A stretch of 64,000 nt of DNA from Corynebacterium pygosceleis (GCF_016595275.2 NZ_JAENIQ020000001.1:310001-374000), one strand, 5' to 3'. Positions 1 through 8,868 are shown, numbered from the stretch's first letter. Program-made: numbers and translations. Notes: generated by a model not told the origin, from the sequence alone.

Positions 1-30
1 GACACACCGCACCGTGGGGTTCAGCGAACG

Positions 31-72
31 AAAAAACCGCCCCGGCCGTCATGACGACGGTCGGGGCGGTTC
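31..72 (-). terminator. Rho-independent terminator after rplE
   Basis: On the minus strand, 20 bases past the rplE stop, a GC-rich stem (GAACCGCCCCGACCGTC pairing with GGCCGGGGCGGTT) is followed by a run of six T residues. This is a textbook intrinsic terminator and ends the short rplN-rplX-rplE operon, so rpsH and the rest of the spc genes are not co-transcribed directly from here. Confidence 0.9.
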
Positions 73-92
73 AGCTGTGCCGGAGGCGTCTT

Positions 93-662
93 CTAGCGCT
101 CCTGGCCCGGCTTCTTGAAGGGGAAGCCCAGCTCGCGGAGCAGGGCGCGGCCTTCATCGTTGTTCGTGGCCGTGGTGACGACGGTGATGTCCATACCACG
201 GGGACGGTCAACCTTGTCCACGTCGATCTCGTAGAACATGGTCTGCTCCGTGAGGCCGAACGTGTAGTTGCCGTGGCCGTCGAACTGCTGGTCCGAGAGT
301 CCGCGGAAGTCGCGGATACGGGGCAGGGCGACGGTCAGCAGACGGTCCAGGAACTCCCACATGCGGTCACCGCGGAGGGTGACGCGGGCACCGATGGGCA
401 TGCCCTCACGCAGCTTGAAGTTTGCGATGGACTTCTTGGACCGACGGATCTCCGGCTTCTGACCGGTGATCAGGGTGAGGTCCTCGAGCGCGCCGTTGAT
501 GAGCTTGGCGTCACGGGCGGCGTCGCCGACGCCCATGTTGACGACAACCTTCACGACGCCGGGGATCTGCATGACGTTGTCGTAGTCGAACTCTTCAGAC
601 AGCGCGGTGCGGATTTCCTCGCGGTAGCGGTTCTTCAGACGAGGGGTGTAGTTCTCGCTCAT
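93..662 (-). CDS. rplE: 50S ribosomal protein L5
   Basis: This 189-aa protein is ribosomal protein L5 of the central protuberance of the large subunit, which binds 5S rRNA and contacts the P-site tRNA. The N-terminal stretch with NPRLKNRY-like residues (here [12 protein letters not shown]) and the central [10 protein letters not shown] and [19 protein letters not shown] segments are characteristic. It is the last gene of rplN-rplX-rplE, starting two bases after rplX ends. An intrinsic terminator follows it. Length is normal for actinobacterial L5. Nothing odd was seen. Confidence 0.98.
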   Translation of the reverse strand: MSENYTPRLKNRYREEIRTALSEEFDYDNVMQIPGVVKVVVNMGVGDAARDAKLINGALEDLTLITGQKPEIRRSKKSIANFKLREGMPIGARVTLRGDRMWEFLDRLLTVALPRIRDFRGLSDQQFDGHGNYTFGLTEQTMFYEIDVDKVDRPRGMDITVVTTATNNDEGRALLRELGFPFKKPGQER

Positions 663-664
663 GT

Positions 665-979
665 TCAGATGTCCTTCCCGTTGCGTCGGGAGATGCGCAC
701 GCGCTTGCCGTTCTCATCGATGCGGTAGCCGACGCGGGTCGGGTTACCGTCGGAATCGATGACCATGACGTTGGAGACATGGATCGGCGCTTCCTGGGTG
801 ACGATGCCACCGGACTCGGCGCCACGCTCGGGCGCGGAGTTCGCGACGTGCTTCTTGATGCGGTTGACTCCCTCGACCAGGACCTTGGAACGCTTCGGGA
901 AGGCCTCGATGACCTTGCCCCGGGCGCCCTTGTCCGGACCGGAGATGACGAGGACGTTATCGCCCTTGTGGATCTTCAT
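665..979 (-). CDS. rplX: 50S ribosomal protein L24
   Basis: This 104-aa protein is L24, an assembly initiator of the large subunit located near the exit tunnel. The KOW motif is visible at the N-terminus ([21 protein letters not shown]), followed by the typical [11 protein letters not shown] segment and the C-terminal [10 protein letters not shown] motif. The gene directly abuts rplN (one base apart) and rplE (two bases apart), consistent with translational coupling within one operon. Confidence 0.98.
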   Translation of the reverse strand: MKIHKGDNVLVISGPDKGARGKVIEAFPKRSKVLVEGVNRIKKHVANSAPERGAESGGIVTQEAPIHVSNVMVIDSDGNPTRVGYRIDENGKRVRISRRNGKDI

Positions 980-1348
980 TTAGATTACCTCCGGTGCCAG
1001 CGAGACGATCTTCATGAACTTCTTCTCACGGAGTTCACGGGCGACGGGGCCGAAGATACGGGTACCGCGCGGATCGCTGTCGTTCTTGATGATGACGGCG
1101 GCGTTCTCGTCGAAACGAATGTAGGAGCCGTCCGGACGACGGGTCTCCTTCTTCGTGCGGACGATGACGGCCTTGACGATTTCGCCGGCCTTCACGTTGC
1201 CGCCGGGAGTGGCTTCCTTGACGGTGGCGACGATGACGTCACCGATACCGCCGAAGCGTCGGGTGGAGCCACCGAGAACGCGGATGCACAGGATCTCCCG
1301 TGCACCAGTGTTGTCGGCGACCCGCAGACGCGATTCCTGCTGAATCAC
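980..1348 (-). CDS. rplN: 50S ribosomal protein L14
   Basis: This 122-aa protein is L14, a large-subunit protein at the subunit interface (bridge B8). The start is a GTG at 1348 giving [20 protein letters not shown], the universal L14 N-terminus, preceded by a GGAG Shine-Dalgarno sequence. The reading frame stays open further upstream but that part is non-homologous. It opens the three-gene operon with rplX and rplE. In the classical arrangement rplN follows rpsQ; here an 8.4 kb iron island separates the two, so it needs its own promoter in the 1349-1733 gap. Confidence 0.98.
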   Translation of the reverse strand: MIQQESRLRVADNTGAREILCIRVLGGSTRRFGGIGDVIVATVKEATPGGNVKAGEIVKAVIVRTKKETRRPDGSYIRFDENAAVIIKNDSDPRGTRIFGPVARELREKKFMKIVSLAPEVI

Positions 1349-1733
1349 TATGGGTCTCCTGACCTGGATTTCAATGTGCGCCGGATTTCCGACCCGGACA
1401 CACGCGGTCTGATGTACTTGCACGGCCACTGACGCTCCGGGACACACCCGGTGAAGGCGACGAACACCGTACATGAGCAGATACCGGCCGATCGGATCGG
1501 AGCCGGACCGGCAATACCTGCGGTGTCGAAGGGTCTCGGCCCGCGCTCGGAAACGCACGGCGGACCGACCCACGTCAGTGACCGAACCATTTAATCACAC
1601 GGACCGGAGTGCGGCAACCCGCCCCCGTCCGACACCCCTGTCATTGTGCAGGGAAAAGTACGGGATTAGCATCTCCGATAACAGATTTAGTTTTGCACAC
1701 CTCTTCAAGAGGTACGGATCCAGGGAGGCCACC
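1349..1733. promoter_or_regulatory. Divergent intergenic region rplN / siderophore-binding lipoprotein
   Basis: This 385-bp gap must carry the promoter of the rplN operon (minus) and that of the binding-protein gene (plus). A good ribosome binding site (GGGAGG) precedes the ATG at 1734. I could not define convincing -35/-10 pairs for either direction. A weak, 10/19, DtxR-like match at 1687-1705 was not accepted as a site. No small gene was seen. Confidence 0.5.
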
Positions 1734-2801
1734 ATGTCACACACCCCAGCACCGTCACCCGGAAGAATCGTCGTGGCCATCCTCAGCGGACTCACCGTGG
1801 GGGCGTTCGCCACCGCCTGTTCAGCACCGGAACCACCACTATCCCAGGAGATCCGGGAGCTGAGGGAACTGGAGGAGAGCGGGGCGATCCCCGATGTCGA
1901 CGAGGAGGACATCGACTTCGTCGAGGAGAATTCCACCGCACCGGACTTCAGCGGATACGCGAGCGGTGACACGATGAGCGTCACCCACGCCCTGGGCACG
2001 ACCGACGTACCCCGCAACCCGAAGGTCGTGATGACCACGGCACTGGGATGGCAGCACCTCGGTTTCCTCGCCACCACCATGGGCGACCCCGATTCCGAGG
2101 CATCACTCATACCGCTCCCGATGACGGAGGGAAATCTCCGGTACGAACAGGAATTCCCCTGGGAACAGGCGAAGACCCTGTTCCGACCGGACCTGATCCT
2201 GGCGCACGGCATCACCGACCCGGCCCTCTACGAACGCCTCAGCGACATAGCTCCGACGGTCGTCGGCACCGACGCCTCCGGACAGGTCGACACGGAACGG
2301 GCCATCGACTTCTACATTGACCTCTACGACGATCCGGCCGCCCGGGAAACCCTGTGGAACGCGAAGACCACCTACGATCTCGCGGTGAGGAAGGCCGCCG
2401 ACGCCCTGCCCAACCTCCACGGCAGGACCTTCACCTACATCCGCCCGTCAGAGGACGGCGAACGGTATCTCGTCAACACCGGAGCGGACGATCCGACCAA
2501 CCGGTACCTGACGCAGCTGGGGATGGTCCTCAATCCGGCGATCGCCGCGAAGTCGAACACCACGGACGTCGCCGTCTACCACCCGGACAGTGACTTCTCC
2601 GATCTCCGGGCGGACGTCATCTTCTGGGCGGACGACTGCGGTGAATCGTGCGCACCGGAGGAGATCATGAACTCCGGCCAGTTCATCACGCTCGATGACG
2701 GTGACGCCCTCGTGCTGAACGACCCACCGTATGAGGAGTATCAGCTGCGCGCGATGGGCATGCCCGCCCTGACGGACTCGGTCCTCACGACCGTCGGGTA
2801 G
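1734..2801 (+). CDS. Iron-siderophore ABC transporter substrate-binding lipoprotein (FecB/FepB type)
   Basis: This 355-aa protein has a lipoprotein signal peptide with a hydrophobic core and a lipobox ending FATAC, so Cys29 would be acylated and the protein anchored outside the membrane. A very acidic linker (residues about 35-65, DVDEEDIDFVEEN) precedes a periplasmic-binding-protein domain of the TroA/FepB class: NPKVVMTTALGWQHLGFLA, then the RPDLILA segment and a RADVIFWAD segment near the C-terminus. The ATG at 1734 was chosen because it starts the signal peptide and has a GGGAGG ribosome binding site. It is a single gene, convergent with the siderophore-interacting protein gene, their 3' ends overlapping by 17 bp. 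It shares little visible similarity with the second binding protein at 26226, so it probably serves a different ligand. No permease or ATPase lies beside it. Confidence 0.85.
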   Translation: MSHTPAPSPGRIVVAILSGLTVGAFATACSAPEPPLSQEIRELRELEESGAIPDVDEEDIDFVEENSTAPDFSGYASGDTMSVTHALGTTDVPRNPKVVMTTALGWQHLGFLATTMGDPDSEASLIPLPMTEGNLRYEQEFPWEQAKTLFRPDLILAHGITDPALYERLSDIAPTVVGTDASGQVDTERAIDFYIDLYDDPAARETLWNAKTTYDLAVRKAADALPNLHGRTFTYIRPSEDGERYLVNTGADDPTNRYLTQLGMVLNPAIAAKSNTTDVAVYHPDSDFSDLRADVIFWADDCGESCAPEEIMNSGQFITLDDGDALVLNDPPYEEYQLRAMGMPALTDSVLTTVG

Positions 2802-4587
2802 CTGCGATCCGCCAGAAGCCCCAGCCCACCCCTTCCACCCGACCACGGTCGTATCCCGCGTCATCGAGCACGGTGCGGACGTCCCCCGCTGTCGGAACAG
2901 AGGCACCGGAGACGCACAACCGGATGAGGTCGGCCTCGTAGTCATCCGCCTCCCCCGCGGATTCCTCCACCTGCGGTGTCACCAGCACCAGTTCACGGAC
3001 CCCGCAGCCCCGGATCAGGTCGGTGACGCCATCCGGGGATGCGAGGGCGAAGGGGTCGATCACCACCAGCACATCCACCCCCTCGACGCACTCCCCCGGA
3101 CGGTACCCACGGTGAAGCACACCACCGGTGGCCGACCCCTCCGCCCCTGTCCCGGAGGTCAGGCAGATGACCGGGAGTTCGGGCCGACGTCGTGCGCACT
3201 CCTCCGCATACGTCCCGGCTGCCGCACCCACGAATCCGATCACCGGACGGTGACCGTCCCCACCGCCGGAGCCGAGTGTCTCGATCACGGCGGGTGCAGT
3301 CCGGGAGGCGGTGGACACCTGCTGCCGGCGAATCACCCGGGAGGCCAGGTCACCGACATCGACACCCCCCGACCATTCCCCGCCGCCGAGGTCCACCGCC
3401 CCACCGGACCGTAGCGCGGTATCGAGGTTCAGGAAGGCCGCCAGCTTCACCAGACCGGGTCCCGCGAGCGCGCGGACCGTCCCCGATTCCGGATCAGACA
3501 GTTCCCGTCCCGTCGCCGTCAGCCGGATCCGGTTCACCTCGGGCCCCTCACCCCGGTCCACGGTCAGGAGGCGAAGCAGACCGCACGACTCGAGGTACCG
3601 CAGGAAACGCACCACCACCGTGCCGTCCATCCCGGTCGCCGCGGCGAGTTCCCCGGGGGTGTCGGCACCGTCCGCGACCGCGGTGAACACCCCCGCCCGC
3701 ACGGCGGCACGCAGGGCCAGTCCCCCGGACACATCCGCGAGCCGAGCCAGGGCATGCAGTGGGGCGGCACCTCCGCCACCGTCACCGTCCCCCTGTTCGC
3801 GCCAGTACCCCGTGAGCTCACGATCGGCGGGATCGACGCCCCGCCCGCCGATGGTCCGGCGCAGCCCCCGGAGACGGCCAGCTTCCCCGGCGCACCACAC
3901 GTAGACACGACCTCCGGGCCACTCCAGATTCCCGAAGTCCTCCACGAGATCCCCGCCTTCGGCGCGGACGATCCAGCGCAGATCCACGTCCGCGCAGGTG
4001 GCGATACGCTGTACATCACACCGTTCCGCGACCTCCACGAGCGCCGTCGCACGTGTCCCGGCGGGCAGTTCCTCGAGACAGCGCCCGATGGCCGGCAGCG
4101 CCGTCTCGTCCCCCGCGAGGATGAGGTGATCGGTGTGCACCGGAAGTGCGCCGCACCGTTTCGGACCCGCGACCCAGACCTTCGCCCCCGGGACGACCGA
4201 CAGTGCCCACCCCTCCGCGAGACCCCGACCGTGGCGGGCGAAATCGACGGTGACCTCGCCGGCGTCCGGGTCGAACCGTCGCACCGTGTAGGTCCGGAAG
4301 AGTCGATTCACCTCCTCGTTCCAGCGGAGGCGACCGTCCCCGAGGGGCGGCGGGTACGGGCGCGATCCGGTGACGGGGTCCGGGAAGATGATACGGACGT
4401 CATCGTCGAATCCGTCGCTGGTGAAATCCGGCATCTCGTACCCGTCACGGATGTGCCTCCGGAGTCCCGGACCGCCGAGGATGACGCGACGCATTCCGGG
4501 TGTGACGTCCTCGATCCGGAGCACCTCCAGTTCCCGGACGCTGATCGGGTGAATGTCCCGGCTTCGACTGCTCCGCGCCATCTGCAC
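2785..4587 (-). CDS. Siderophore-interacting FAD-binding reductase fused to a methyltransferase-like domain
   Basis: This 600-aa protein has two parts. Residues 1 to about 280 form a complete siderophore-interacting protein (ViuB/SIP family), a flavoprotein that reduces ferric siderophore in the cytoplasm: RVILGGPGL, the flavin motif RTYTVRRF, DFARHG, the AGDETALPAIGRCLEELP segment and the closing ELTGYWR. Residues about 285-600 resemble a small-molecule O-methyltransferase: a winged-helix dimerisation segment (AAVRAGVFTAVADGADTPGELAAATG, cited by position 295-320) followed by a Rossmann-like half. The SAM motif is degenerate (VIGFVGAAAGTYAEE rather than GxGxG), so activity is doubtful. The normal SIP length is about 250-290 aa, so the fusion is the odd feature. 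The GTG start has GGAAGGA upstream; an ATG two codons inside is an alternative. A DtxR-like box lies 25 bp upstream. Confidence 0.85.
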   Translation of the reverse strand: MQMARSSRSRDIHPISVRELEVLRIEDVTPGMRRVILGGPGLRRHIRDGYEMPDFTSDGFDDDVRIIFPDPVTGSRPYPPPLGDGRLRWNEEVNRLFRTYTVRRFDPDAGEVTVDFARHGRGLAEGWALSVVPGAKVWVAGPKRCGALPVHTDHLILAGDETALPAIGRCLEELPAGTRATALVEVAERCDVQRIATCADVDLRWIVRAEGGDLVEDFGNLEWPGGRVYVWCAGEAGRLRGLRRTIGGRGVDPADRELTGYWREQGDGDGGGGAAPLHALARLADVSGGLALRAAVRAGVFTAVADGADTPGELAAATGMDGTVVVRFLRYLESCGLLRLLTVDRGEGPEVNRIRLTATGRELSDPESGTVRALAGPGLVKLAAFLNLDTALRSGGAVDLGGGEWSGGVDVGDLASRVIRRQQVSTASRTAPAVIETLGSGGGDGHRPVIGFVGAAAGTYAEECARRRPELPVICLTSGTGAEGSATGGVLHRGYRPGECVEGVDVLVVIDPFALASPDGVTDLIRGCGVRELVLVTPQVEESAGEADDYEADLIRLCVSGASVPTAGDVRTVLDDAGYDRGRVEGVGWGFWRIAATRRS

Positions 4588-4611
4588 TGGTGTCCTTCCG
4601 AATCCGACGAT

Positions 4612-4630
4612 GGAGGTTAGGCGACCCTCA
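4612..4630 (-). promoter_or_regulatory. DtxR-like iron box upstream of the SIP fusion gene
   Basis: GGAGGTTAGGCGACCCTCA matches 13 of 19 positions of the DtxR consensus TTAGGTTAGCCTAACCTAA, with the left half AGGTTAG intact. It lies 25 bp before the GTG start, where repressor binding would block transcription. Iron-dependent repression is inferred. Confidence 0.6.
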
Positions 4631-4683
4631 TGCTACCGGGAACACAGGTCGGTGAACGCAGTTACCATCGGGGGTGGTGCTCC

Positions 4684-4701
4684 TGTCCCGGTGACGGGAC
4701 A
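4684..4701 (-). terminator. Hairpin after the carrier-thioesterase gene
   Basis: TGTCCC-GGTGAC-GGGACA forms a short perfect stem directly after the stop of the carrier-thioesterase gene (4704). It lacks a T-tract. It may end the hydroxylase-adenylation-thioesterase operon and separate it from the SIP fusion gene, which has its own iron box. Confidence 0.45.
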
Positions 4702-4703
4702 CC

Positions 4704-5810
4704 TCAGTGGGTGAGGTGCCGCGAAATCACCGGAGCCATCGACTCCCACGCCTGAACGGAACTCATCGCCAGGTGCGCGCTGTCGACCGTGTGCGAGGTG
4801 ACCGGTTCGACACCGTCCAGGTCCTCCCACGCCTTGAGCGGTTCCCAGTTCAGTCCGGCCATGTCCGTCGTGTCACCGGCACGGAGCACCAGGACGGGAC
4901 CGCGGTACGGCGAGGGGGTGGCGGTCATGTGGATCATGAAGCACCGTCCGGAGGCGTCCTTCATCGACTCGATCTCCTCCTCCGAGAAGTTCGGTGCGTT
5001 GGCGGCCCGGATCATCTCACCGATCAGTGCATCATCGAAATGCTCCAGAACGGCGAGGATGTCCCCGAAGCCACCGTCTCCCGGAAGAGCGGGGATCTCC
5101 TCCCCCGGCTTGTGGTGCCGGATGAAGGTGTCCAGGGCCGCAGCCAGACCGTTGGGGGTGTCCGGGGCGATGCCGGAGGGGTAGGCGTCGATGACACCGA
5201 GAAAATCGACGACCTCACCGTCCTGCTGGAGCATCCCGGCGATGGTGTGCGCAAGTGCACCTCCCGAGGAGTACCCGAGCAGCCGGTACGGCCCCTCCGG
5301 CTGCACCTGCCGGACGAGATCGAGGTAGTAGCGGCAGAGCTCATCGTGGTCGAGGCCGATGGACAGCGTGGTCTCGGCATCCGGGAGCTGCACACCGATC
5401 ACCCGGTGCCCACCGTCCAGGAGACCTGCGAGGGGCGCGTAGCTCCAGGCCAGACCGACGACAGCGTGGAAACAGAAGAGCGGTGCGCCGTCACCACCGG
5501 AGAAGTCCACGAGGACCCCCTCCCCCGGTAGCTGGGTGTGCGCCACCGGCCCCTCACCACCGTCCGCGCCGACGGTCACGGCGGCCGCGATCTTCTCCGG
5601 GGTCCGGTGCGTCAGGATCGTGTCGACCCCGACGTCGAGACCCGCGCGACGGAGCCGTCCCAGGAGCTTCATCGCCGACAGGGAATGGCCGCCGCAGGCG
5701 AAGAAGTCGTCACCGGATCCGATGTCGGTCCCGGTGAGGTCGCTCATGTGCCGGGCGATGAGCTCCGTCGCCTCGGCGCGGTCCGGTACGGGCGTGGGAT
5801 TCCTGGTCAT
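4704..5810 (-). CDS. Peptidyl carrier protein-thioesterase didomain (NRPS)
   Basis: This 368-aa protein has a carrier domain (residues about 10-80) with the phosphopantetheine motif FFACGGHSLSA, Ser43, followed by a type I thioesterase domain (about 95-365). The thioesterase shows the alpha/beta-hydrolase opening FCFHAVVGLAWSY, the nucleophile motif GYSSG (Ser181), and a C-terminal histidine in VDSAHLAMSS. The start at 5810 (MTRNPTPV) has AAGGAG nine bases upstream; the frame is open further but that part looks non-coding. The gene is the last of a three-gene operon after the stand-alone adenylation gene (61-bp gap). Together they form an A + PCP-TE pair with no condensation domain, so the thioesterase would have to hydrolyse, cyclise or oligomerise a single activated unit, or receive a chain from elsewhere. 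Confidence 0.88.
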   Translation of the reverse strand: MTRNPTPVPDRAEATELIARHMSDLTGTDIGSGDDFFACGGHSLSAMKLLGRLRRAGLDVGVDTILTHRTPEKIAAAVTVGADGGEGPVAHTQLPGEGVLVDFSGGDGAPLFCFHAVVGLAWSYAPLAGLLDGGHRVIGVQLPDAETTLSIGLDHDELCRYYLDLVRQVQPEGPYRLLGYSSGGALAHTIAGMLQQDGEVVDFLGVIDAYPSGIAPDTPNGLAAALDTFIRHHKPGEEIPALPGDGGFGDILAVLEHFDDALIGEMIRAANAPNFSEEEIESMKDASGRCFMIHMTATPSPYRGPVLVLRAGDTTDMAGLNWEPLKAWEDLDGVEPVTSHTVDSAHLAMSSVQAWESMAPVISRHLTH

Positions 5811-5871
5811 GGTGGTGGGCTCCTTGGGGAGGTGCTTGAGGGTGAGAGCTGGGGAACGGGGTTGGGGATCT

Positions 5872-7476
5872 TCAGGGCCGGTCGTGGTAGATCCGGACCA
5901 GTGCACGGCGGTCGAGTTTTCCGTTTGCGGTGACGGGGAGTTGCTCGATCCGGGTGATCGTCGACGGCACCGCGTAGGCCGGTACCCGGTCCCGCAGGCG
6001 TTCCGTCAACGTGTCGGAGTCCGGGCAGCCCGGTTCCGCGACGATGAATCCGCGAAGTTCCGGGTGCTCACCCGTGGTGTCGGCCACCGCGGCGGCCGCA
6101 CGGACACCGTCGAGGGCGGCGAGCGCGGCTTCGACCTCGCCGAGGGTCACCCGGTTGCCGCGGATCTTCACCTGGTCGTCGACACGCCCGGCGTAGTACA
6201 TCTGCCCCTTGTGCCAGCCAGCGAGGTCACCTGTCCGGTACATCCGTCCACCGTCATCGCCCTCGAAGGGGCTGGGCACGAACGTCCGGGCGGTGAGTTC
6301 CTCGTCGCCCACGTACCCGGCGGCGAGCTGCACCCCCGCGAGGTAGAGTTCGCCGGTCTCGTCGTCACCGACCTCGTTGCCCTCGGCATCGAGAATGTGC
6401 ACGGTGACGTTGTCCTCGGGGAGGCCCAGCAGGCACGTCCCCTCCGGGCAGGGGGGCGTCGAGTCACTGGTGTACTCGACACAGGTGACGTCCATCGCGG
6501 CCTCCGTCGGCCCGTAGAGCCCCAGAATCCGGCACCCGATCTCGTCGAGGCACCGTTGCGCGAGGTCCGTGGGGACCGCCTCACCCCCCAGGAGCAGGTA
6601 CCGGAGCCCGCTCAACGACGCGAGGGAGTCCCCGAAGTCCTCGAGAACCTCAGCGACGACCCGCATGTGACTCGGAACCATCGACAGGACCGTGACCCGG
6701 TTGTCGCGGATGACGTCGACGAATCCGTCGACGTCACCGGGCCACCAGTTCGCGGACGGCAGCACCACGGCACCGCCCCCGGCCAGCGGTGTGATCATCT
6801 CCGCGACACTGACGTCGAACCCGACCGGGGCCTTCTGCATCCACCGGAGATCCTGGACCGGCCCCAACGTACGGATGAACCACTGCATGTGGGCTGCCGC
6901 ACCCAGATGCACGTTGAGGACCCCCTTGGGCGTTCCCGTCGTACCTGAGGTGTAGATCAGGTACACACCGTCCTCCGGGGTGAGCGGCCTGGTGAGTTCC
7001 CCCGGATCGACGGCGGTGGTGTCGCCCGCGGGGTCCAGCGGCACCGGGAGGACGGGGATTTCCGTTTCCGGCAGGTCCACCTCGCCGACGGTGAGCACCA
7101 GGACGGGGGCCGAGTTCCCGAGGATGAAAGCGATCCGCTCAGCCGGGTTCGACGGGTCGATCGGGGTGTAGACGGCACCCGCCCGGATCACGGCCGCAGC
7201 GGCGATCGGCAGCGCGGCGGAACGGCGTGCCACGACCGCGACACGGTCACCCGTGGAGACCCCCGCGGACAGAAGGGTCCGGGTGAAGGCGTTCACCCGG
7301 GCGTCGAACTCGGCATGGGTGAGTGTCGCGTCCTCGGCGACCACGGCGTCCAGATCCGGGTGTCGCCGGGCCGCGAGTCGGATCATCGCGTCAACCGTCG
7401 CCGGTTCAACCGGCACCGCCGGCCCCCGGTTCCGTGCCGGTACCGGGCGTAACTGTGTGGAGGAGCTGGAGGTCAT
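5872..7476 (-). CDS. Stand-alone amino-acid adenylation protein (NRPS A domain)
   Basis: This 534-aa protein is a free-standing NRPS adenylation domain. It contains core motifs A3 (LIYTSGTTGTPKGV), A4 (FDVSVAEM), A5 (LYGPTEAAMDV), A7 (RMYRTGDL), A8 (GRVDDQVKIRGNRV) and A10 (NGKLDRRAL, catalytic Lys). The Asp of FDVS marks an alpha-amino-acid substrate, not an aryl acid. The pocket residues read by eye are DVASLGLMDK, which I cannot assign. It lies between the N-hydroxylase gene and the carrier-thioesterase gene and presumably loads that carrier in trans. An N-hydroxylated lysine or ornithine is the likeliest substrate from context, which is inference. No carrier or condensation domain is attached. 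Confidence 0.9.
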   Translation of the reverse strand: MTSSSSTQLRPVPARNRGPAVPVEPATVDAMIRLAARRHPDLDAVVAEDATLTHAEFDARVNAFTRTLLSAGVSTGDRVAVVARRSAALPIAAAAVIRAGAVYTPIDPSNPAERIAFILGNSAPVLVLTVGEVDLPETEIPVLPVPLDPAGDTTAVDPGELTRPLTPEDGVYLIYTSGTTGTPKGVLNVHLGAAAHMQWFIRTLGPVQDLRWMQKAPVGFDVSVAEMITPLAGGGAVVLPSANWWPGDVDGFVDVIRDNRVTVLSMVPSHMRVVAEVLEDFGDSLASLSGLRYLLLGGEAVPTDLAQRCLDEIGCRILGLYGPTEAAMDVTCVEYTSDSTPPCPEGTCLLGLPEDNVTVHILDAEGNEVGDDETGELYLAGVQLAAGYVGDEELTARTFVPSPFEGDDGGRMYRTGDLAGWHKGQMYYAGRVDDQVKIRGNRVTLGEVEAALAALDGVRAAAAVADTTGEHPELRGFIVAEPGCPDSDTLTERLRDRVPAYAVPSTITRIEQLPVTANGKLDRRALVRIYHDRP

Positions 7477-7554
7477 CTGTCCGTTCCCGTCTGATGGTCG
7501 TACGTCACTGAATCACTGAACTGCTGGACTACCGTCGTTTCGTCCGACGACGGA

Positions 7555-8868
7555 TCAGGCTCCGCTGCCGGTGGTGGCACGCCCGACGGTCACGAGCCCG
7601 TCCGCGTCACCGGAGATCCCCCCGAGAATCCGGTCCGCGAGGAGGCCGAGGCAGCTGAGGTTGCCGAAACCGGGCCCCTGGTTGAATCCCGCCAGGGTCG
7701 GGAGGACGAGCTTCGATTCCATTCCGTCAACCGTGAGGTCCCGTCGAATGCTCCCCTCGATGCCCGCGACGAGACCGACGGGTTTCGCCCCCTCCCCCGG
7801 GTCGACCCCCGCCGCCGTGGCGAGCTGGGTCCGGGCCCGGTCACCGAGAAGACCGATGAACCAGGCGGGATCGGCGCCACGTGCGTCGATGACCGTGTCC
7901 ACGGCGATCGAATCCCCCGGGTTGTCCACGTGGACGACCGGACCCGTGGCACCCGCCGTCACGGAGGACACCGACCCCATGACATGCCGGCACCTGCCGT
8001 CACGCCCGATGAGGTCCAGGGACTGGAGGGACAGGACACCCCGGTCGGTCCGGGAGAGCATCGCCCTCCGGGTCGGGGCGTCCAGCGTGATCCAGACATC
8101 CGGATCGGTGTAGAGGGCGTTCTCCTGGAAGTTCTCACCCCGCGAGAGCAGACAGGCGGTCGGTGCGACGGTGATGATCTCGGCCACCCGGTGGGACGTC
8201 AGTTCCTCGATGATGCTCGCGGCGGTCTCACCCCCACCCACGACACAGATCCGTCCGGTGAATCGGGCATCCGAGGCGATGCGCGCCCAGAATCCGGCGA
8301 CACTCAGCACGTTGCCGTCCTGGAGGAAACGCCGTTCACTCGTACCCGGGCCCGTGAGCATGAGGGAATCGGAGGTGAGGATACGGGCGTCACCGGATAT
8401 GGTGTCCTCCACCCGGATGCGCCAACCGGAACCGGAGGTCTCGGCGTTGGTCACCCGGCCGGACACCGGATTCAACCCGATCCGTTCACTGACCCAACGA
8501 AGATACGTGGCCCATTCACAGTGCATCGGCTGCGGGCGCCCCCGGTCGATCCACGCCGAGTAGGCTCCGGTGTCGATCAGATGGGAGGCCCAGGACAACT
8601 CAGCCATGCCCCGGTCGATCCGCGTGTCGGTGTCACGGTCTCCGGTGAGCTCGGTGCGGTAGGGGAATCCGACATCCTTCTCGGGCAGGGTCCCCAGACG
8701 GTGACGCCCGTCGGTCCATCCGCCGGCGGCGAGCCAGTGAGCACCCACACCGTGGGGGTCGATCACGGTGATCTCCGGAACCTCGAGTCCGAGACGCCCG
8801 GCGACGTGCGCCTTGGCCGCGACCGCAACCGCCTTGGGACCGGCTCCGACGATGGTGAGGGTGCTCAC
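7555..8868 (-). CDS. MbtG-like L-lysine/L-ornithine N-hydroxylase
   Basis: This 437-aa flavin monooxygenase makes the hydroxamate precursor by N-hydroxylating the side-chain amine of lysine or ornithine. It shows the N-terminal FAD motif (VGAGPKAVAV), the substrate/FAD segment ending in GGWTDGRHRLGTLPEKD, the NADPH motif ICVVGGGETAASII, and the MbtG-type C-terminal stretch LPTLAGFNQGPGFGNLSCLG. The GTG start has AGGAG 14 bases upstream. It is the first gene of the three-gene operon and sits behind two DtxR-like boxes. A clear paralogue is at 55211-56488 in the large locus. Which amino acid is used cannot be told from sequence. Confidence 0.88.
   Translation of the reverse strand: MSTLTIVGAGPKAVAVAAKAHVAGRLGLEVPEITVIDPHGVGAHWLAAGGWTDGRHRLGTLPEKDVGFPYRTELTGDRDTDTRIDRGMAELSWASHLIDTGAYSAWIDRGRPQPMHCEWATYLRWVSERIGLNPVSGRVTNAETSGSGWRIRVEDTISGDARILTSDSLMLTGPGTSERRFLQDGNVLSVAGFWARIASDARFTGRICVVGGGETAASIIEELTSHRVAEIITVAPTACLLSRGENFQENALYTDPDVWITLDAPTRRAMLSRTDRGVLSLQSLDLIGRDGRCRHVMGSVSSVTAGATGPVVHVDNPGDSIAVDTVIDARGADPAWFIGLLGDRARTQLATAAGVDPGEGAKPVGLVAGIEGSIRRDLTVDGMESKLVLPTLAGFNQGPGFGNLSCLGLLADRILGGISGDADGLVTVGRATTGSGA

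Noticed and set aside
1687-1705. Weak DtxR-like sequence before the first binding lipoprotein
   Set aside because: Only 10 of 19 positions match and the right half is absent; not better than chance.
3192-4620. Long plus-strand frames opposite the SIP fusion gene (3192-3904, 3754-4620)
   Set aside because: Pro/Arg/Ser-rich antisense shadows of a gene with clear motifs on the minus strand.
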